A stretch of DNA of 45,987 nucleotides from Lunatibacter salilacus (GCF_009797935.1 NZ_VOLC01000032.1:1-45987); one strand, 5' to 3'; numbered from the stretch's first letter, positions 1 to 9,584 are shown. Notes: generated by a model from the sequence alone, not told the origin. Translations and numbers: made by a program.

Positions 1-385
1 CACAGATGCACGGATGGGTTTTTACTGCCAACGTAAACATAAGTTCTCCAATCCTTTATCCGTGCATCCGTGGCATACCTATCCAAATAGTTTAATATTT
101 TGCCACAGATGCACGGATGGGTTTTTACTGCCAACGTAAACATAAGTTCTCCAATCCTTTATCCGTGCATCCGTGGCATACCTATCCAAATAGTTTAATA
201 TTTTGCCACAGATGCACGGATGGGTTTTTACTGCCAACGTAAACATAAGTTCTCCAATCCTTTATCCGTGCATCCGTGGCATACCTATCCAAATAGTTTA
301 ATATTTTGCCACAGATGCACGGATGGGTTTTTACTGCCAACGTAAACACAAGTGCTCCAATCCTTTATCCGTGCATCCGTGGCAT
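1..385. repeat. 103-bp tandem repeat array with internal inverted repeats
   Basis: Units start at about 1, 104, 207 and 310, giving a period of exactly 103 bp. The first three are identical where they overlap; the fourth differs at two bases (ACACAAGTGCTCC instead of ACATAAGTTCTCC). Each unit holds two 16-nt arms, CCACAGATGCACGGAT and ATCCGTGCATCCGTGG (for example 103-118 and 161-176), which pair with a single mismatch across a 42-nt loop. The arms resemble the 'CACAGATGCACGGAT' type of intergenic repeat found in many Bacteroidota genomes. The array begins at or before the window edge. No cas or transposase gene is nearby. Confidence 0.95.
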
Positions 386-516
386 TCTTTTTTATCTGTC
401 AAAATTAAAAACATGGTTAATTTAGCTTTATTAAAGAGAAATCAAAAACTATTTGTATTTTGGAAATTATCTTTTATCTGATCTGTAATGTAAACTTAGC
501 CTTCAAATAAACCCTT

Positions 517-2676
517 ATGATCCAATTTGATAGTCGGAATATTTTCAGGTATACATCACGATTAGTCTTTATTACCTTATCTTGGATATTTTTTGCCGTC
601 AACCCATTGCAAGGACAAGTAGAGGCCACGAATTGGCCCGATAGCATCCCTTGGTGGAAAGCAAACAACCTTCGGGTAATACAAACTAACCTTCCCGCCT
701 ATGAAGCGGCAACACTGGATCCTGATTCCCTAGTTGCTGACCTGATTCATTTTTCTGCCAATACATTAATCATCAATGCGGGTGGAATTATGGCTTTTTA
801 TCCCACCAAGTTGGAATACCAATATACAAACCCCTACATGAAGGAAAACATGCTGGGTGATGTGATTTCTAAATGCCATGAAAACGGCATCCGGGTGATC
901 GTGCGGTTTGATTTTAGCAGGGCCCACAAAAGCGTATTTGAAAAACACCCGGACTGGTTTTATCTATCCTCAGAGGGCGAACGGATCACCAACGAAGATC
1001 TTTATACCGTATCGATCAACGCGCCTTACGAGCAGGAACAGCTTTTCAACATTGTCGAAGAGGTCATTGATCTATATCCGATTGACGGGGTTTTTATCAA
1101 CATGCCCGGCTACCAGACAAGAAATCCATATATCGGAAAATATTATGGTATAGACCAAAATCCATACGATAAAAAACGTTTCGCCGAATATAGCGGAGGA
1201 ATGGTGCTTCCGACAGTAGAGGATCGAAATGATCCAGTCTTTAGAAAGTATGAGGAATTCAAAACCCACACGGCAGACGATATTATCCGGCGGCTGAATC
1301 TGCTGGTAAAATCCAAAAATGAGCATATCGCCATCTGTACCTATTCGGAAAACAATGTGGATATCATCCGGCACGAGTCACAGACAAACACGCTTCCATA
1401 TTGGCCATACAATGCCACCGACAATGTAAACAACACACGCCATTCCTTTCCGGACCATATCGTCAGCAATGCCAGTATACAGCAGATTTCTTTTCAATCA
1501 CGCTACAATGCCATCGAACCCGAAGAAGTTACTATTCGGCTCTATGAAAATATAGCAAACGGGTCAGGACTTGACATGAGTATGATGGGTGATTTCAGAG
1601 ATTATGAGGATGAGCGAAACTACGGAGTTTTCGAGCGCATTTATGCACACCATAAGAAATTTGAGCCCTACTTTGGCAATTATACATCACCCGCCCAAGT
1701 CGCCGTAATCGCTCCGGGTGCATGGCCTTCTGGAGAATCAGCGCAAGAATATAGGGGAATTCAATTGATGCTAAAAGAGGCCCATATTCAATATGACATC
1801 ATTGAATATCGGCAAATTGCGCATCTGGAAAACTCGCTCGGAAAATACAAAGTAATTATTCTTCCAGAAATAGTTCGTTTGGATAGTGCTTCTCTGGAGG
1901 CATTGCAACGAATAGCCTCCAAAGGCACCCATCTCATCGCCACCAACCGGTCCCTTTCCGATCACCCTGAGGCGCTGCATGATCTTTTTGGTGCCAAGAT
2001 CTCTGAATTGAATCATGATGGAGCCGGATTTTACCTTCAGCCAGAGAATAAAAACCTGTTTACCAGGTTTGAAAAACAGCAGCTGCTTTTTTGGAAATTC
2101 AATTTGGGTTTATATGATTTTGGGGCGGCTGACGAAAACTACCTGCCAATCCTTACTCCGGGGATACCCGGACCCCCTGAAATTATAGGCGGACATGAAC
2201 CCACTGATTTCTACGCAGTCGGCATAAAGCAGCATGCTAACAGCAAAGCAGTACTTATGCCAATCAATCTCGGAAAACTTTATTTCCTGCATGGGTATGA
2301 GCAGCATAAAAATATCTTATTGGATATTATTGACTATGTTTTCCCTGAAGTGGATGACCTTATACAAACCGATTCCCACGAACGGGTTGAAGTGATTCTA
2401 CAAAATTTCGCACTAAACCTTCCGGAAAACTATGGGAAAGAATATACGGACGGGATGATTTTGCATTTGGTCAATATCACCGGATTCAGCGGAAATACCT
2501 ATTTCAATCCGCTACCTGTTTATGGGATTGGATTTAATGTAAAAACCGACTTTCAGCCAACCCGAATTTGGAGCATGGTTCAGGAGAAGGACGTGACTTT
2601 TTCTTATCAAAATGGAAGGGTGATTTTTGAGGTTGAAAAATTGGGTGATTTTGATGGGATTGTGATTGAGAGGTGA
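517..2676 (+). CDS. Secreted GHL6/GH42-like putative glycoside hydrolase
   Basis: The 719-residue product starts with an export signal (hydrophobic stretch at about residues 18-33, ending near LQGQ). Residues about 45-260 read like a TIM-barrel sugar hydrolase of the 'hypothetical glycosyl hydrolase 6' type: a substrate-facing NTLIINAGGI segment, GIRVIVRFDFS, HPDWFY and DGVFINMPG. The middle (about 390-480) resembles the GATase-like trimerisation domain of GH42 enzymes (YKVIILPEIVRLD). It probably acts on a polysaccharide in the periplasm or outside the cell, but the substrate cannot be told from sequence. It stands alone between the repeat array and the permeases. The family call is from remembered motif patterns; activity is inferred. 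Confidence 0.7.
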   Translation: MIQFDSRNIFRYTSRLVFITLSWIFFAVNPLQGQVEATNWPDSIPWWKANNLRVIQTNLPAYEAATLDPDSLVADLIHFSANTLIINAGGIMAFYPTKLEYQYTNPYMKENMLGDVISKCHENGIRVIVRFDFSRAHKSVFEKHPDWFYLSSEGERITNEDLYTVSINAPYEQEQLFNIVEEVIDLYPIDGVFINMPGYQTRNPYIGKYYGIDQNPYDKKRFAEYSGGMVLPTVEDRNDPVFRKYEEFKTHTADDIIRRLNLLVKSKNEHIAICTYSENNVDIIRHESQTNTLPYWPYNATDNVNNTRHSFPDHIVSNASIQQISFQSRYNAIEPEEVTIRLYENIANGSGLDMSMMGDFRDYEDERNYGVFERIYAHHKKFEPYFGNYTSPAQVAVIAPGAWPSGESAQEYRGIQLMLKEAHIQYDIIEYRQIAHLENSLGKYKVIILPEIVRLDSASLEALQRIASKGTHLIATNRSLSDHPEALHDLFGAKISELNHDGAGFYLQPENKNLFTRFEKQQLLFWKFNLGLYDFGAADENYLPILTPGIPGPPEIIGGHEPTDFYAVGIKQHANSKAVLMPINLGKLYFLHGYEQHKNILLDIIDYVFPEVDDLIQTDSHERVEVILQNFALNLPENYGKEYTDGMILHLVNITGFSGNTYFNPLPVYGIGFNVKTDFQPTRIWSMVQEKDVTFSYQNGRVIFEVEKLGDFDGIVIER

Positions 2677-2976
2677 GAAAAATAATAACGGTAAATGTTT
2701 AAAACCTTTTCCATAAGCTAAATCCACTGATTTTTGTAATTTAATAATGGGTTTTCCGCCTACCTTCCATCGGTTTAGCAGTTAGTAAGTTACGTATTAA
2801 AATGCAGTGTGATTTTGCTCATTCGTCCGAAGGCGAACAATGGTGTCCGATTTAGCAGGTCCTTGGATGGTAAAATACGTTATTTGGAGTTTTTTTGGCT
2901 CTTAAGGTTGGCATTAATGTCGCAGACTCTTGGCAATTGCCTTTCTATTTGTCAACTTCTACAGATCACGGACAAT

Positions 2977-5346
2977 ATGTTTTCTAACTATCTCAAGATC
3001 GCTTTGCGTGGCTTTGCCAAGCATAAACTTACCTTCTTTATAAACCTTTTCGGACTAGCTCTTGGGCTTTGGGCAGCGATTCTGATTGGACTTTGGGTCA
3101 AAAGTGAGTTGAACATGGGCCGCCATTTTACCCAAATTGATCAGGTGTACCGCATCATGGAGCATCAGAAATATGGTTCGGAGATTTTTACGACCACATC
3201 TACTCCGGGCATTTTAGCTGAGGAGCTAAAAAATGTATATCCGGAAATCGAAAGAGCGGCAACATTTTCATGGACGTTAGAAAATTTGTTCGTAGTTGGG
3301 GACACTAGGGTAAGGATGGATGGATTGTTTGCAGGCGGAGATTACCTGCATATCCTCCAATATGACCTGCTACATGGAGAACGTGAGACTGCACTCGCTG
3401 AGAAAACCCATATGGTTCTTACCGAAGAATCCGCAATAAAATTGTTTGGGAAAACAGATGTAATTGGGGAAACGGTCCTGTTGAAGGAATCGGACGGAGA
3501 GACTTCATTTATAGTACAGGGGGTTTTGGAATCTTTACCCAATACCCATATTGGCAGCTTTGAATATTTGCTTCCTTTTGAGCATATGTTTGACAAAGAT
3601 TACAATTCCTGGATGAAGGAATGGGGTAGTAATGGTCCAAGCACCATTGTCAAATTAAATAAGAATTCTAACGGGGATACATTCTCTGCCAATATTAAAA
3701 ATGTTATACAGCAGCGAAATGAAGGAAGTAATGTCAGCCTTTTTGCGTACCCACAACAGGACCTGCATCTTCATGGAAAATTCAAAGACGGAATCCAGCA
3801 GGGAGGAAGAATAGAGTATGTCAAATTATTCGCAGTGATCGGGCTCTTTATATTATTGATTGCCTGCATCAATTTTATGAATCTTTCAACCGCTAAATCC
3901 CAAAAGCGGGCAAAAGAGGTTGGCGTCAGAAAAGTGGTGGGTGCTGAAAAAGGGGCATTGGTCAGTCAGTTTTTGAGTGAATCCTTGTTAATTTCTCTTT
4001 TTTCATCCCTGTTGGCATTGGTGTTAGTGCAGCTCACATTACCCATCTTCAACACCCTGACAGGTAAAACAATGCATGTTCCCTTTGGGGATATGTATTT
4101 TTGGATGCAATATATTGGAATCCTTCTTTTTACTGGATTGGTAGCGGGTAGCTATCCGGCTTTTTATCTCTCTGCTACGAAAGTTGTATCTGTATTCCGT
4201 AGCCATACCAAATCTGGTAAAGGTGTAGTAATCGCCAGAAAAGGGTTGGTTCTGTTTCAGTTTATTTTGGCTACCATCCTTATTGTATCCACATTAGTAG
4301 TTTATCAACAGATTAATTTTGCTTTAAATCAGAATCTGGGCTATGAAAAAGAGCAGCTTTTGGTTATTCCATTAGAGGGGAATTTGGACACAAATTATGA
4401 CGCGTTTAAAAACCGTTTGGCAGGAAATTCGGATATTCTTTCGGTATCAAGATGCTCCCATTCCTTATTGGGCCGGAACTCAAATACAGGTAATGTAGAT
4501 TGGGAAGGAAAAGACCCTGACTTTACCGCACTGTTTGAAATAATGCGGGTTGATTATGACTTTTTGGAAACTACCGGGATAAAGCTAATTCAAGGGGAAG
4601 ACTTCAATACGGCTAAAGGCGCTGACTCTGTGCAGGGGGCCATCATTAACAGGAGGGCTTATGAACTGATTACGAATGATCATCCTGAAGCTATTTCATT
4701 TAATTTAGGCGGGAAAGACCGCACCATTACCGGGGTAGTCGAAGACTTTCATTTCCAAAGTTTCCACCAAAATATGGAGCCTGTTATCATATTACTGGAC
4801 AGAACCTATGCTTCCAACGGCTTTATCCGCTTGGGAACTGATAACATTCAAAAAACTATTGCTTCAGTTAGGACAGTTGCCCAAGAATTAAATCCGGATT
4901 TTCCCTTTCAGTATACATTTATGGATGAGAATTATGCGAATATGTATAATGAAGATGTAAGGATCAGGGATTTGGCAAAGTATTTTAGCCTTTTGACCAT
5001 CCTCATCTCATGTTTGGGACTATTCGGATTATCCGCCCATATTGCTGAACAAAAAACCAAAGAGATCGGAATCCGAAAAGTATTGGGAGCCTCCACATTT
5101 TCTATTCTTAATGTAATCAACCGGGAATTTATCACCATTGTGGCAGTATCTATTGTCATCGGTTCCGGTGCAGGCTATTGGCTGATGCAGGATTGGCTGG
5201 CGGGGTATGCTTACAAGATTGATTTCGAATGGTGGTTTATTCCTCTGACTGCTGTAGTAATCCTATCTATCGCCTACTTGACAGTGACTATGCAGGCCCT
5301 AAAAGCCTCGCGAGTTAATCCCGCCATGACGCTGAAAAGCGAATAG
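2977..5346 (+). CDS. FtsX/MacB-type ABC transporter permease
   Basis: This is an inner-membrane permease of about 789 residues with the layout of Bacteroidota MacB/FtsX-like proteins: an N-terminal membrane helix (FFINLFGLALGLWAAILIGLWV), a periplasmic MacB-core-like domain, three helices around the KEVGVRKVVGA motif, then a second periplasmic domain and a closing set of helices around KEIGIRKVLGA. The ATG at 2977 (MFSNYLKIALRGF) was chosen over an in-frame upstream start at 2809 because this N-terminus is typical for the family. The 300 bp upstream hold no other gene. There is no ATPase gene nearby; such orphan permeases normally borrow a LolD/MacB-type ATPase from elsewhere. The cargo is unknown. 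Confidence 0.9.
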   Translation: MFSNYLKIALRGFAKHKLTFFINLFGLALGLWAAILIGLWVKSELNMGRHFTQIDQVYRIMEHQKYGSEIFTTTSTPGILAEELKNVYPEIERAATFSWTLENLFVVGDTRVRMDGLFAGGDYLHILQYDLLHGERETALAEKTHMVLTEESAIKLFGKTDVIGETVLLKESDGETSFIVQGVLESLPNTHIGSFEYLLPFEHMFDKDYNSWMKEWGSNGPSTIVKLNKNSNGDTFSANIKNVIQQRNEGSNVSLFAYPQQDLHLHGKFKDGIQQGGRIEYVKLFAVIGLFILLIACINFMNLSTAKSQKRAKEVGVRKVVGAEKGALVSQFLSESLLISLFSSLLALVLVQLTLPIFNTLTGKTMHVPFGDMYFWMQYIGILLFTGLVAGSYPAFYLSATKVVSVFRSHTKSGKGVVIARKGLVLFQFILATILIVSTLVVYQQINFALNQNLGYEKEQLLVIPLEGNLDTNYDAFKNRLAGNSDILSVSRCSHSLLGRNSNTGNVDWEGKDPDFTALFEIMRVDYDFLETTGIKLIQGEDFNTAKGADSVQGAIINRRAYELITNDHPEAISFNLGGKDRTITGVVEDFHFQSFHQNMEPVIILLDRTYASNGFIRLGTDNIQKTIASVRTVAQELNPDFPFQYTFMDENYANMYNEDVRIRDLAKYFSLLTILISCLGLFGLSAHIAEQKTKEIGIRKVLGASTFSILNVINREFITIVAVSIVIGSGAGYWLMQDWLAGYAYKIDFEWWFIPLTAVVILSIAYLTVTMQALKASRVNPAMTLKSE

Positions 5347-5447
5347 CTAGTAAAGATAAACGTACACACAAGCTAAAAACCTGAGAACCAAAGTTCCAAC
5401 AGAGCCAATTTTTACTTCCCCTATAAAACATAAATAATCATTTAATT

Positions 5448-7865
5448 ATGTTCAAAAATTATATCACCATCGCCTGGAGAAACCTCCTAAAAAAGAAAGT
5501 TTATTCCTTTATCAATATAGTTGGACTGGGGCTGGGAATGGCTTGCTGCTTTCTGATTTTCATGTTTGTACAGGATGAATTGTCTTTTGATTCGTACCAT
5601 GAAAAAGGTGACCGGATTTACAGATTGACCCACGGAAGCCTCCCAGCAGCGGACCAATCCGAAAATGCTTCGGCCAAACCTTTTTGGGTTTGGCACAATG
5701 CCCCTGTAGGCGCTGCTATCCAAAGTTATTTTCCGGAAATCGACAAGATTGTCCAATTCTCAGGGAGATCTGATATTTTGCTGACAGATGGTGAAAATTC
5801 CTACCAAGAAGAGGGCGTGTTTTTTATGGATTCAACGGCTTTTGATATTTTCAGCTGGCAGGTGATTAAAGGCGATCCCAAGACTGCTTTGACCGCACCA
5901 TACAGTATGGTGATGACCGAGAGCACGGCCAAAAGGTACTTTGGGAACGAAGACCCAATCGGCCAAACCCTCAAGGGAAGTGATTCACCCGGCAGGTCGA
6001 ATTCCGGGGATTATACCGTAACAGCGGTTATTGCGGATATTCCTGCCAATTCCCATTTCAATTTCAATATGCTGCTCTCTCTTAGTACATTCAGGCAATA
6101 TTGGCCTGATGTATTTGATAATTGGGGCTATGCGGATTTCTATACGTATTTTCTGGTGAATGAGAATTTTGACTTAGCCTCTTTCAACCAAAAAATCCCT
6201 GCTTTTTTGGCGTCAAGGCAGGATAACCCATTATATACCATTCATATAGAACAAATGAAGGATTTCTACCTGAGATCTAACGCAGACAGGCAACCTGGTG
6301 AAACGGGTAGTTTGTCCAATATTTATGTCTTTTCCGTAATAGGGATTTTCATCTTGGTCATTGCCATGATCAACTTCATGAATCTGTCAACTGCCAGGTC
6401 GATGGAACGTGCAAAAGAAGTCGGCATCCGAAAATCCATAGGTGCGGACAGAAGACATTTGATTTTCCAGTTCCTGGGAGAATCCATCATCATCGTATTT
6501 TTTGCCATGCTGGCTTCGTTCCTTTTCGTTACAGTAGCCATGCCGTTGATGAATATGCTTACAGGAAAGGAATTGATGATCTTCAAGTATATCAATTGGC
6601 AAACGGTTCCTTTATTTCTGGGACTTTTACTTGTCGTCGGGGTTTTGGCAGGATCCTATCCAGCCTTTGTCCTGTCTGGTTTTAGGCCTGTTCAGATTTT
6701 AAAAGGAATATCTGTTGCTGACAGTAGTGGCGTAAACCTTAGAAAAGGACTAGTGGTTTTTCAGTTTAGCCTTTCCGTCATCCTAATTGCCGGAACTATT
6801 ATCGTATATAACCAAATGAACTTCCTGCTTGATAAAGACCTCGGTTTTGACAAAGAGCAGATGTTAGTGGTGGATTTCAATTATGATGAAGCAGTCAATG
6901 CGAGGTCCAGTGCCTTAAAGGCTGAATTGGAGGCCAATCCCGCTATACTATCCGCTGCCTTCTCGAGAAGCGTCCCCGGTAGCTACTTCCCAAATGCAGG
7001 AACCAACATTCAAAACCCAGAAGGGGAAATGACACACATGGGTCAGGCAATTTTTCAGGTTGGACTTGATTTCATCACCCACTTTGATATGGAACTGGTC
7101 GCAGGCAGAAGCTATTCCAGAGATTTCCCCACAGATTCCACCTCTGCGTTGGTGATTAATGAAGCAGCGGCTAAGCAATATGGCTATGAAAATCCTGCGG
7201 ATATTGTCGGTAAAAAATTTGACCAATGGGGAAGATCAGGAGAAGTCATCGGGGTGGTTAAGGATTTTAATTTTATTTCCCTGCACCGAAATATTGAACC
7301 TTTGACGCTGCCATTTGAAGCCTATGCAAGCAGATACCTGTCATTGAAAGTGAAGTCAGATAACATCCAGCAAACAGTAGCGGATGTGGAAGCAATATGG
7401 AAAAGGCTCGCACCCCACAGGCCTTTTTTGTACAGTTTTCTGGATGAGGACTTTGCAAAGCAATATCAAGCTGATTTTAAATTCAGGAAAATATTTTCAG
7501 CGTTTTCGATCTTGGCCATCCTGATTGCGAGTTTGGGCTTGTTTGGCCTGGCGACGTATACTGCAGAGATAAGGACAAAGGAAATCGGGATCAGAAAAGT
7601 ACTGGGAGCAGAGGTTTCAAGTATCGTCGCACTGCTATCCATAGACTTTATCAAGTTGGTCTTTGCCGCAATAGTCATAGCGACGCCAGTGACCTGGTAT
7701 GTGATGAACAGATGGCTGGAGGATTTTGCTTATAAGATAGACATTGCCTGGTGGATTTATCCCCTGGCAGGAATCGTGGCTATTGTCGTGGCCATGACCA
7801 CAATCAGTTCCCAAGCCTTCCGTGCAGCTATGGTAGATCCGGTGAAATCGCTAAAAAGTGAGTAA
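5448..7865 (+). CDS. FtsX/MacB-type ABC transporter permease
   Basis: An 805-residue paralogue of the preceding permease, 101 bp downstream and in the same direction. It starts MFKNYITIAWRNL, has an N-terminal membrane helix around residues 20-42, a MacB-like periplasmic domain, helices flanking KEVGIRKSIGA, a second periplasmic domain, and C-terminal helices flanking KEIGIRKVLGA; the protein ends with the usual 'VKSLKSE'. The two are probably co-transcribed and may either form a heterodimer or be separate homodimers with a common distant ATPase. Function in envelope export or lipoprotein/antimicrobial handling is inferred from the family only. Confidence 0.9.
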   Translation: MFKNYITIAWRNLLKKKVYSFINIVGLGLGMACCFLIFMFVQDELSFDSYHEKGDRIYRLTHGSLPAADQSENASAKPFWVWHNAPVGAAIQSYFPEIDKIVQFSGRSDILLTDGENSYQEEGVFFMDSTAFDIFSWQVIKGDPKTALTAPYSMVMTESTAKRYFGNEDPIGQTLKGSDSPGRSNSGDYTVTAVIADIPANSHFNFNMLLSLSTFRQYWPDVFDNWGYADFYTYFLVNENFDLASFNQKIPAFLASRQDNPLYTIHIEQMKDFYLRSNADRQPGETGSLSNIYVFSVIGIFILVIAMINFMNLSTARSMERAKEVGIRKSIGADRRHLIFQFLGESIIIVFFAMLASFLFVTVAMPLMNMLTGKELMIFKYINWQTVPLFLGLLLVVGVLAGSYPAFVLSGFRPVQILKGISVADSSGVNLRKGLVVFQFSLSVILIAGTIIVYNQMNFLLDKDLGFDKEQMLVVDFNYDEAVNARSSALKAELEANPAILSAAFSRSVPGSYFPNAGTNIQNPEGEMTHMGQAIFQVGLDFITHFDMELVAGRSYSRDFPTDSTSALVINEAAAKQYGYENPADIVGKKFDQWGRSGEVIGVVKDFNFISLHRNIEPLTLPFEAYASRYLSLKVKSDNIQQTVADVEAIWKRLAPHRPFLYSFLDEDFAKQYQADFKFRKIFSAFSILAILIASLGLFGLATYTAEIRTKEIGIRKVLGAEVSSIVALLSIDFIKLVFAAIVIATPVTWYVMNRWLEDFAYKIDIAWWIYPLAGIVAIVVAMTTISSQAFRAAMVDPVKSLKSE

Positions 7866-7986
7866 TATAATGCAAACTCTTTTCAACGAATTTGAATGGA
7901 GGTGGAATACGATTCAAATCACGAACGGTCAGTAAAAAATCCATTAAGGTCTTTACCAAATAATTCTAAATTATTATATTTCTAAA

Positions 7987-8292
7987 ATGAAATTAGGTAA
8001 GACAAAGCATTTCGTTTTAGCGCTAACAGTTGTCGCGTTTATAGGCTTAATTCCAGCCTCAACCGCCTGTACACGAGTAGTCTATAAAGGGCCAAACAAC
8101 ACGGTACTTACTGGAAGAACGATGGATTTCTCCCTGGAAATCCCCGCAAACCAATGGATTTTTCCAAGAGGAATGAAGCGAAGCGGAGAAGTCGGTGAAA
8201 ATTCTATAGAATGGGTTTCCAAGTATGGTAGTCTGGCGGTTAGCTCATGGGATATTTCCACTTCCGATGGAATGAAATTTATTGGTTTGTAA
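7987..8292 (+). pseudogene. Truncated choloylglycine hydrolase / penicillin acylase-like (Ntn) gene
   Basis: The 101 codons encode a signal peptide followed by ACTRVVYKGP and LTGRTMDFS, the start of a linear-amide C-N hydrolase (bile salt hydrolase / penicillin V acylase group). Cys28 would be the N-terminal nucleophile after signal removal. Family members are normally more than 300 residues, so about two thirds are missing. The reading frame collapses right after SDGM, where relatives usually read 'GMNEKGL', and stops at 8292. Six bases later the tail of an opposite-strand gene fragment begins. The piece is therefore most likely a dead remnant left by a deletion or insertion. Confidence 0.8.
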
Positions 8293-8297
8293 TGAAA

Positions 8298-9191
8298 TCA
8301 CTTCACTTCCTCTACTATCAGCACTGAATCCTGATATTGCCAAGGGCTGATCAACTCCATCCAGTTGGACCAATTCCGGCTTTCCTTCTCCTCATATTCT
8401 CCAGTGAATATATTGAACCAGGTGATTTTAAACTTACCACTGACCGGCTTTGGAAGCACCGCGTTGACCCGTTCACTGTCTTTGGGGATAAACATAAGGT
8501 ATGTACCTTCCCCGTTGCTCATCGCATACCCATTGGTAGCCAGGTTATCCGCTCCAATTCTGCTGTTTGTGGTGATTTTAGGAATGCTAGGCTTGAATGA
8601 ATTGTAGTCGTATTTCTGGAAAAAGTCCGCCAGATGCCTGTAGTAGTCAAACCTAGGCGGATTGAAGTCATGCTCTTCGGCAAAAGGATCATACACTACA
8701 ATGTTCCAAGAAGTGTTTTGCCAGTAGTACGATCCATATACTCCGGCAAACACACACTCGTATGTCCTCACCAGGCAAGTCTCCGGATTGGTGTAATTGC
8801 CCACAAAAGTCCGGTAGGGACCCTTTTCATATCCTCCATGCTCTATATTTACTACGGGTTTGTCCGCGTGAAAAGCCCTGCCTTGGAGCATAAGGGAATA
8901 GAGATTAGACCGCCAACTCTGTATGGATATAAAGTCCACCAACTCTCCAGGACGGGAAATAAACTCATAGTCATGCACCGTAATCAATCGGCTAACCCAT
9001 TCATCATTTCCGTTAAAGAAGCCGGGGACTGTCTGGGATTGCCTGTCTGGTCCGGTGTAGATGGCTCCAAATACCACTTGGAACGGGTTCGCATGCCTAT
9101 GGGATTTTCCCTTAAATGTGATGTCATTTACCTGCCATTTTTCATTTAAATGTAAATAGAGGGATTTGGCGAGGGTTCGGCTTCTGCCCAA
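8298..9191 (-). pseudogene. N-terminally truncated DUF4038/apiosidase-like glycosidase with collagen-binding-like C-terminus
   Basis: A 297-codon open frame on the minus strand. The C-terminal ~90 residues (YLMFIPKDSE, FKITWFNIFTGEYEE, SPWQYQDSVLIVEE) match the pattern of the 'putative collagen-binding' domain that closes DUF4038 / GH140-like glycosidases. The part before it resembles the second half of the TIM barrel (PVVNIEHGGYE, with a possible catalytic Glu; SYYWQNTSWNIVVYDP). Typical proteins are about 450 residues with a signal peptide; here the first half and the signal are missing, and the start at 9191 abuts the leader of the next locus. It is probably a remnant, though expression of a short protein cannot be excluded. 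Confidence 0.65.
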
Positions 9192-9234
9192 GTGATATCC
9201 GATTATTTTTTTGTTATTAAATAGTTACATAATC

Positions 9235-9362
9235 CTACTCGGCTTCGAATACCTAATAACAACGCCTAATTGTTGGGGAAACTAGTTAACCCAACCTAGG
9301 CAGCGTTAAGCCAGACCATGGTAACTGGAGGGGTAAGGCGAAAACCCTGCATAACAGAGTAG
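9235..9362 (+). ncRNA. Multi-branched potential structured 5' leader RNA
   Basis: The sequence just before the small peptide gene can fold into a closed multi-arm structure. A closing stem CTACTC (9235-9240) pairs with GAGTAG (9357-9362). Inside are three arms. Arm one is long: TAAC 9257-9260 with GTTA 9305-9308, GCCTA 9264-9268 with TAGGC 9297-9301, and GTTGGG 9272-9277 with CCCAAC 9290-9295. Arm two is CCAG 9311-9314 with CTGG 9325-9328. Arm three is GGGT 9331-9334 with ACCC 9344-9347. I do not recognise a known riboswitch or RNA family. The pairing was found by eye, without energy calculation or covariation; a role in leader control of the peptide gene is inferred. Confidence 0.45.
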
Positions 9363-9386
9363 CCATCTAACCTAAATTTTATCACA

Positions 9387-9536
9387 ATGATTACTTTAGA
9401 AAAGTTCATGTCGGAAATGCAAGGAGAGAACATCAACGAAATTGTAGCGGCTGGTTGTAGCTCCAGCTCTATGAGTTCTGATAGTTCTGAAAGCTCTGAA
9501 AGCTCTTTGAGTTCAGAAAGCTCTTCTAGCTCTTAA
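9387..9536 (+). CDS. Serine-rich RiPP-like precursor peptide
   Basis: A 49-codon gene (ATG 9387, TAA 9534). Residues 1-23 form a leader with acidic and hydrophobic residues, ending EIVAAG. Residues 24-49 form the core: Cys24, then nearly perfect SSX triplets with X = Met, Asp, Glu, Glu, Leu, Glu and Ser, giving 19 Ser in 26 residues. Cleavage by the downstream C39 peptidase is expected after Gly23 (an 'AG' variant of the double-glycine site), leaving Cys at the N-terminus. The codons alternate AGY and TCN serines, so the pattern is kept at protein level. It lies directly after a possible structured leader and before a hairpin, with the modification and export genes behind. The precursor role is inferred from composition and context. 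Confidence 0.75.
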   Translation: MITLEKFMSEMQGENINEIVAAGCSSSSMSSDSSESSESSLSSESSSSS

Positions 9537-9550
9537 TTTCAAACCCTAAA

Positions 9551-9584
9551 GATGACCCGATAAGTTGACCTTATTCGGGTCATC
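9551..9584 (+). terminator. Hairpin after the precursor gene (terminator or attenuator)
   Basis: GATGACCCGATAA (9551-9563) pairs with TTATTCGGGTCATC (9571-9584) with a single bulged base over a 7-nt loop, followed by TTTCATTT. It sits 14 bp after the precursor stop and 63 bp before the kinase start. Such a partial terminator would give many precursor transcripts and fewer for the enzymes. Confidence 0.75.

Noticed and set aside
1-385. CRISPR array
   Set aside because: The whole 103-bp unit is repeated, with no unique spacers, and there are no cas genes in the window.
8634-9149. Plus-strand 171-codon open frame
   Set aside because: It lies antisense to the glycosidase fragment, whose frame has clear family motifs; no support for a second gene.
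9235-9362. Known riboswitch (cobalamin, c-di-GMP, TPP, THF) upstream of the precursor
   Set aside because: None of the conserved core motifs of these families that I know could be found; only the stems are supported.
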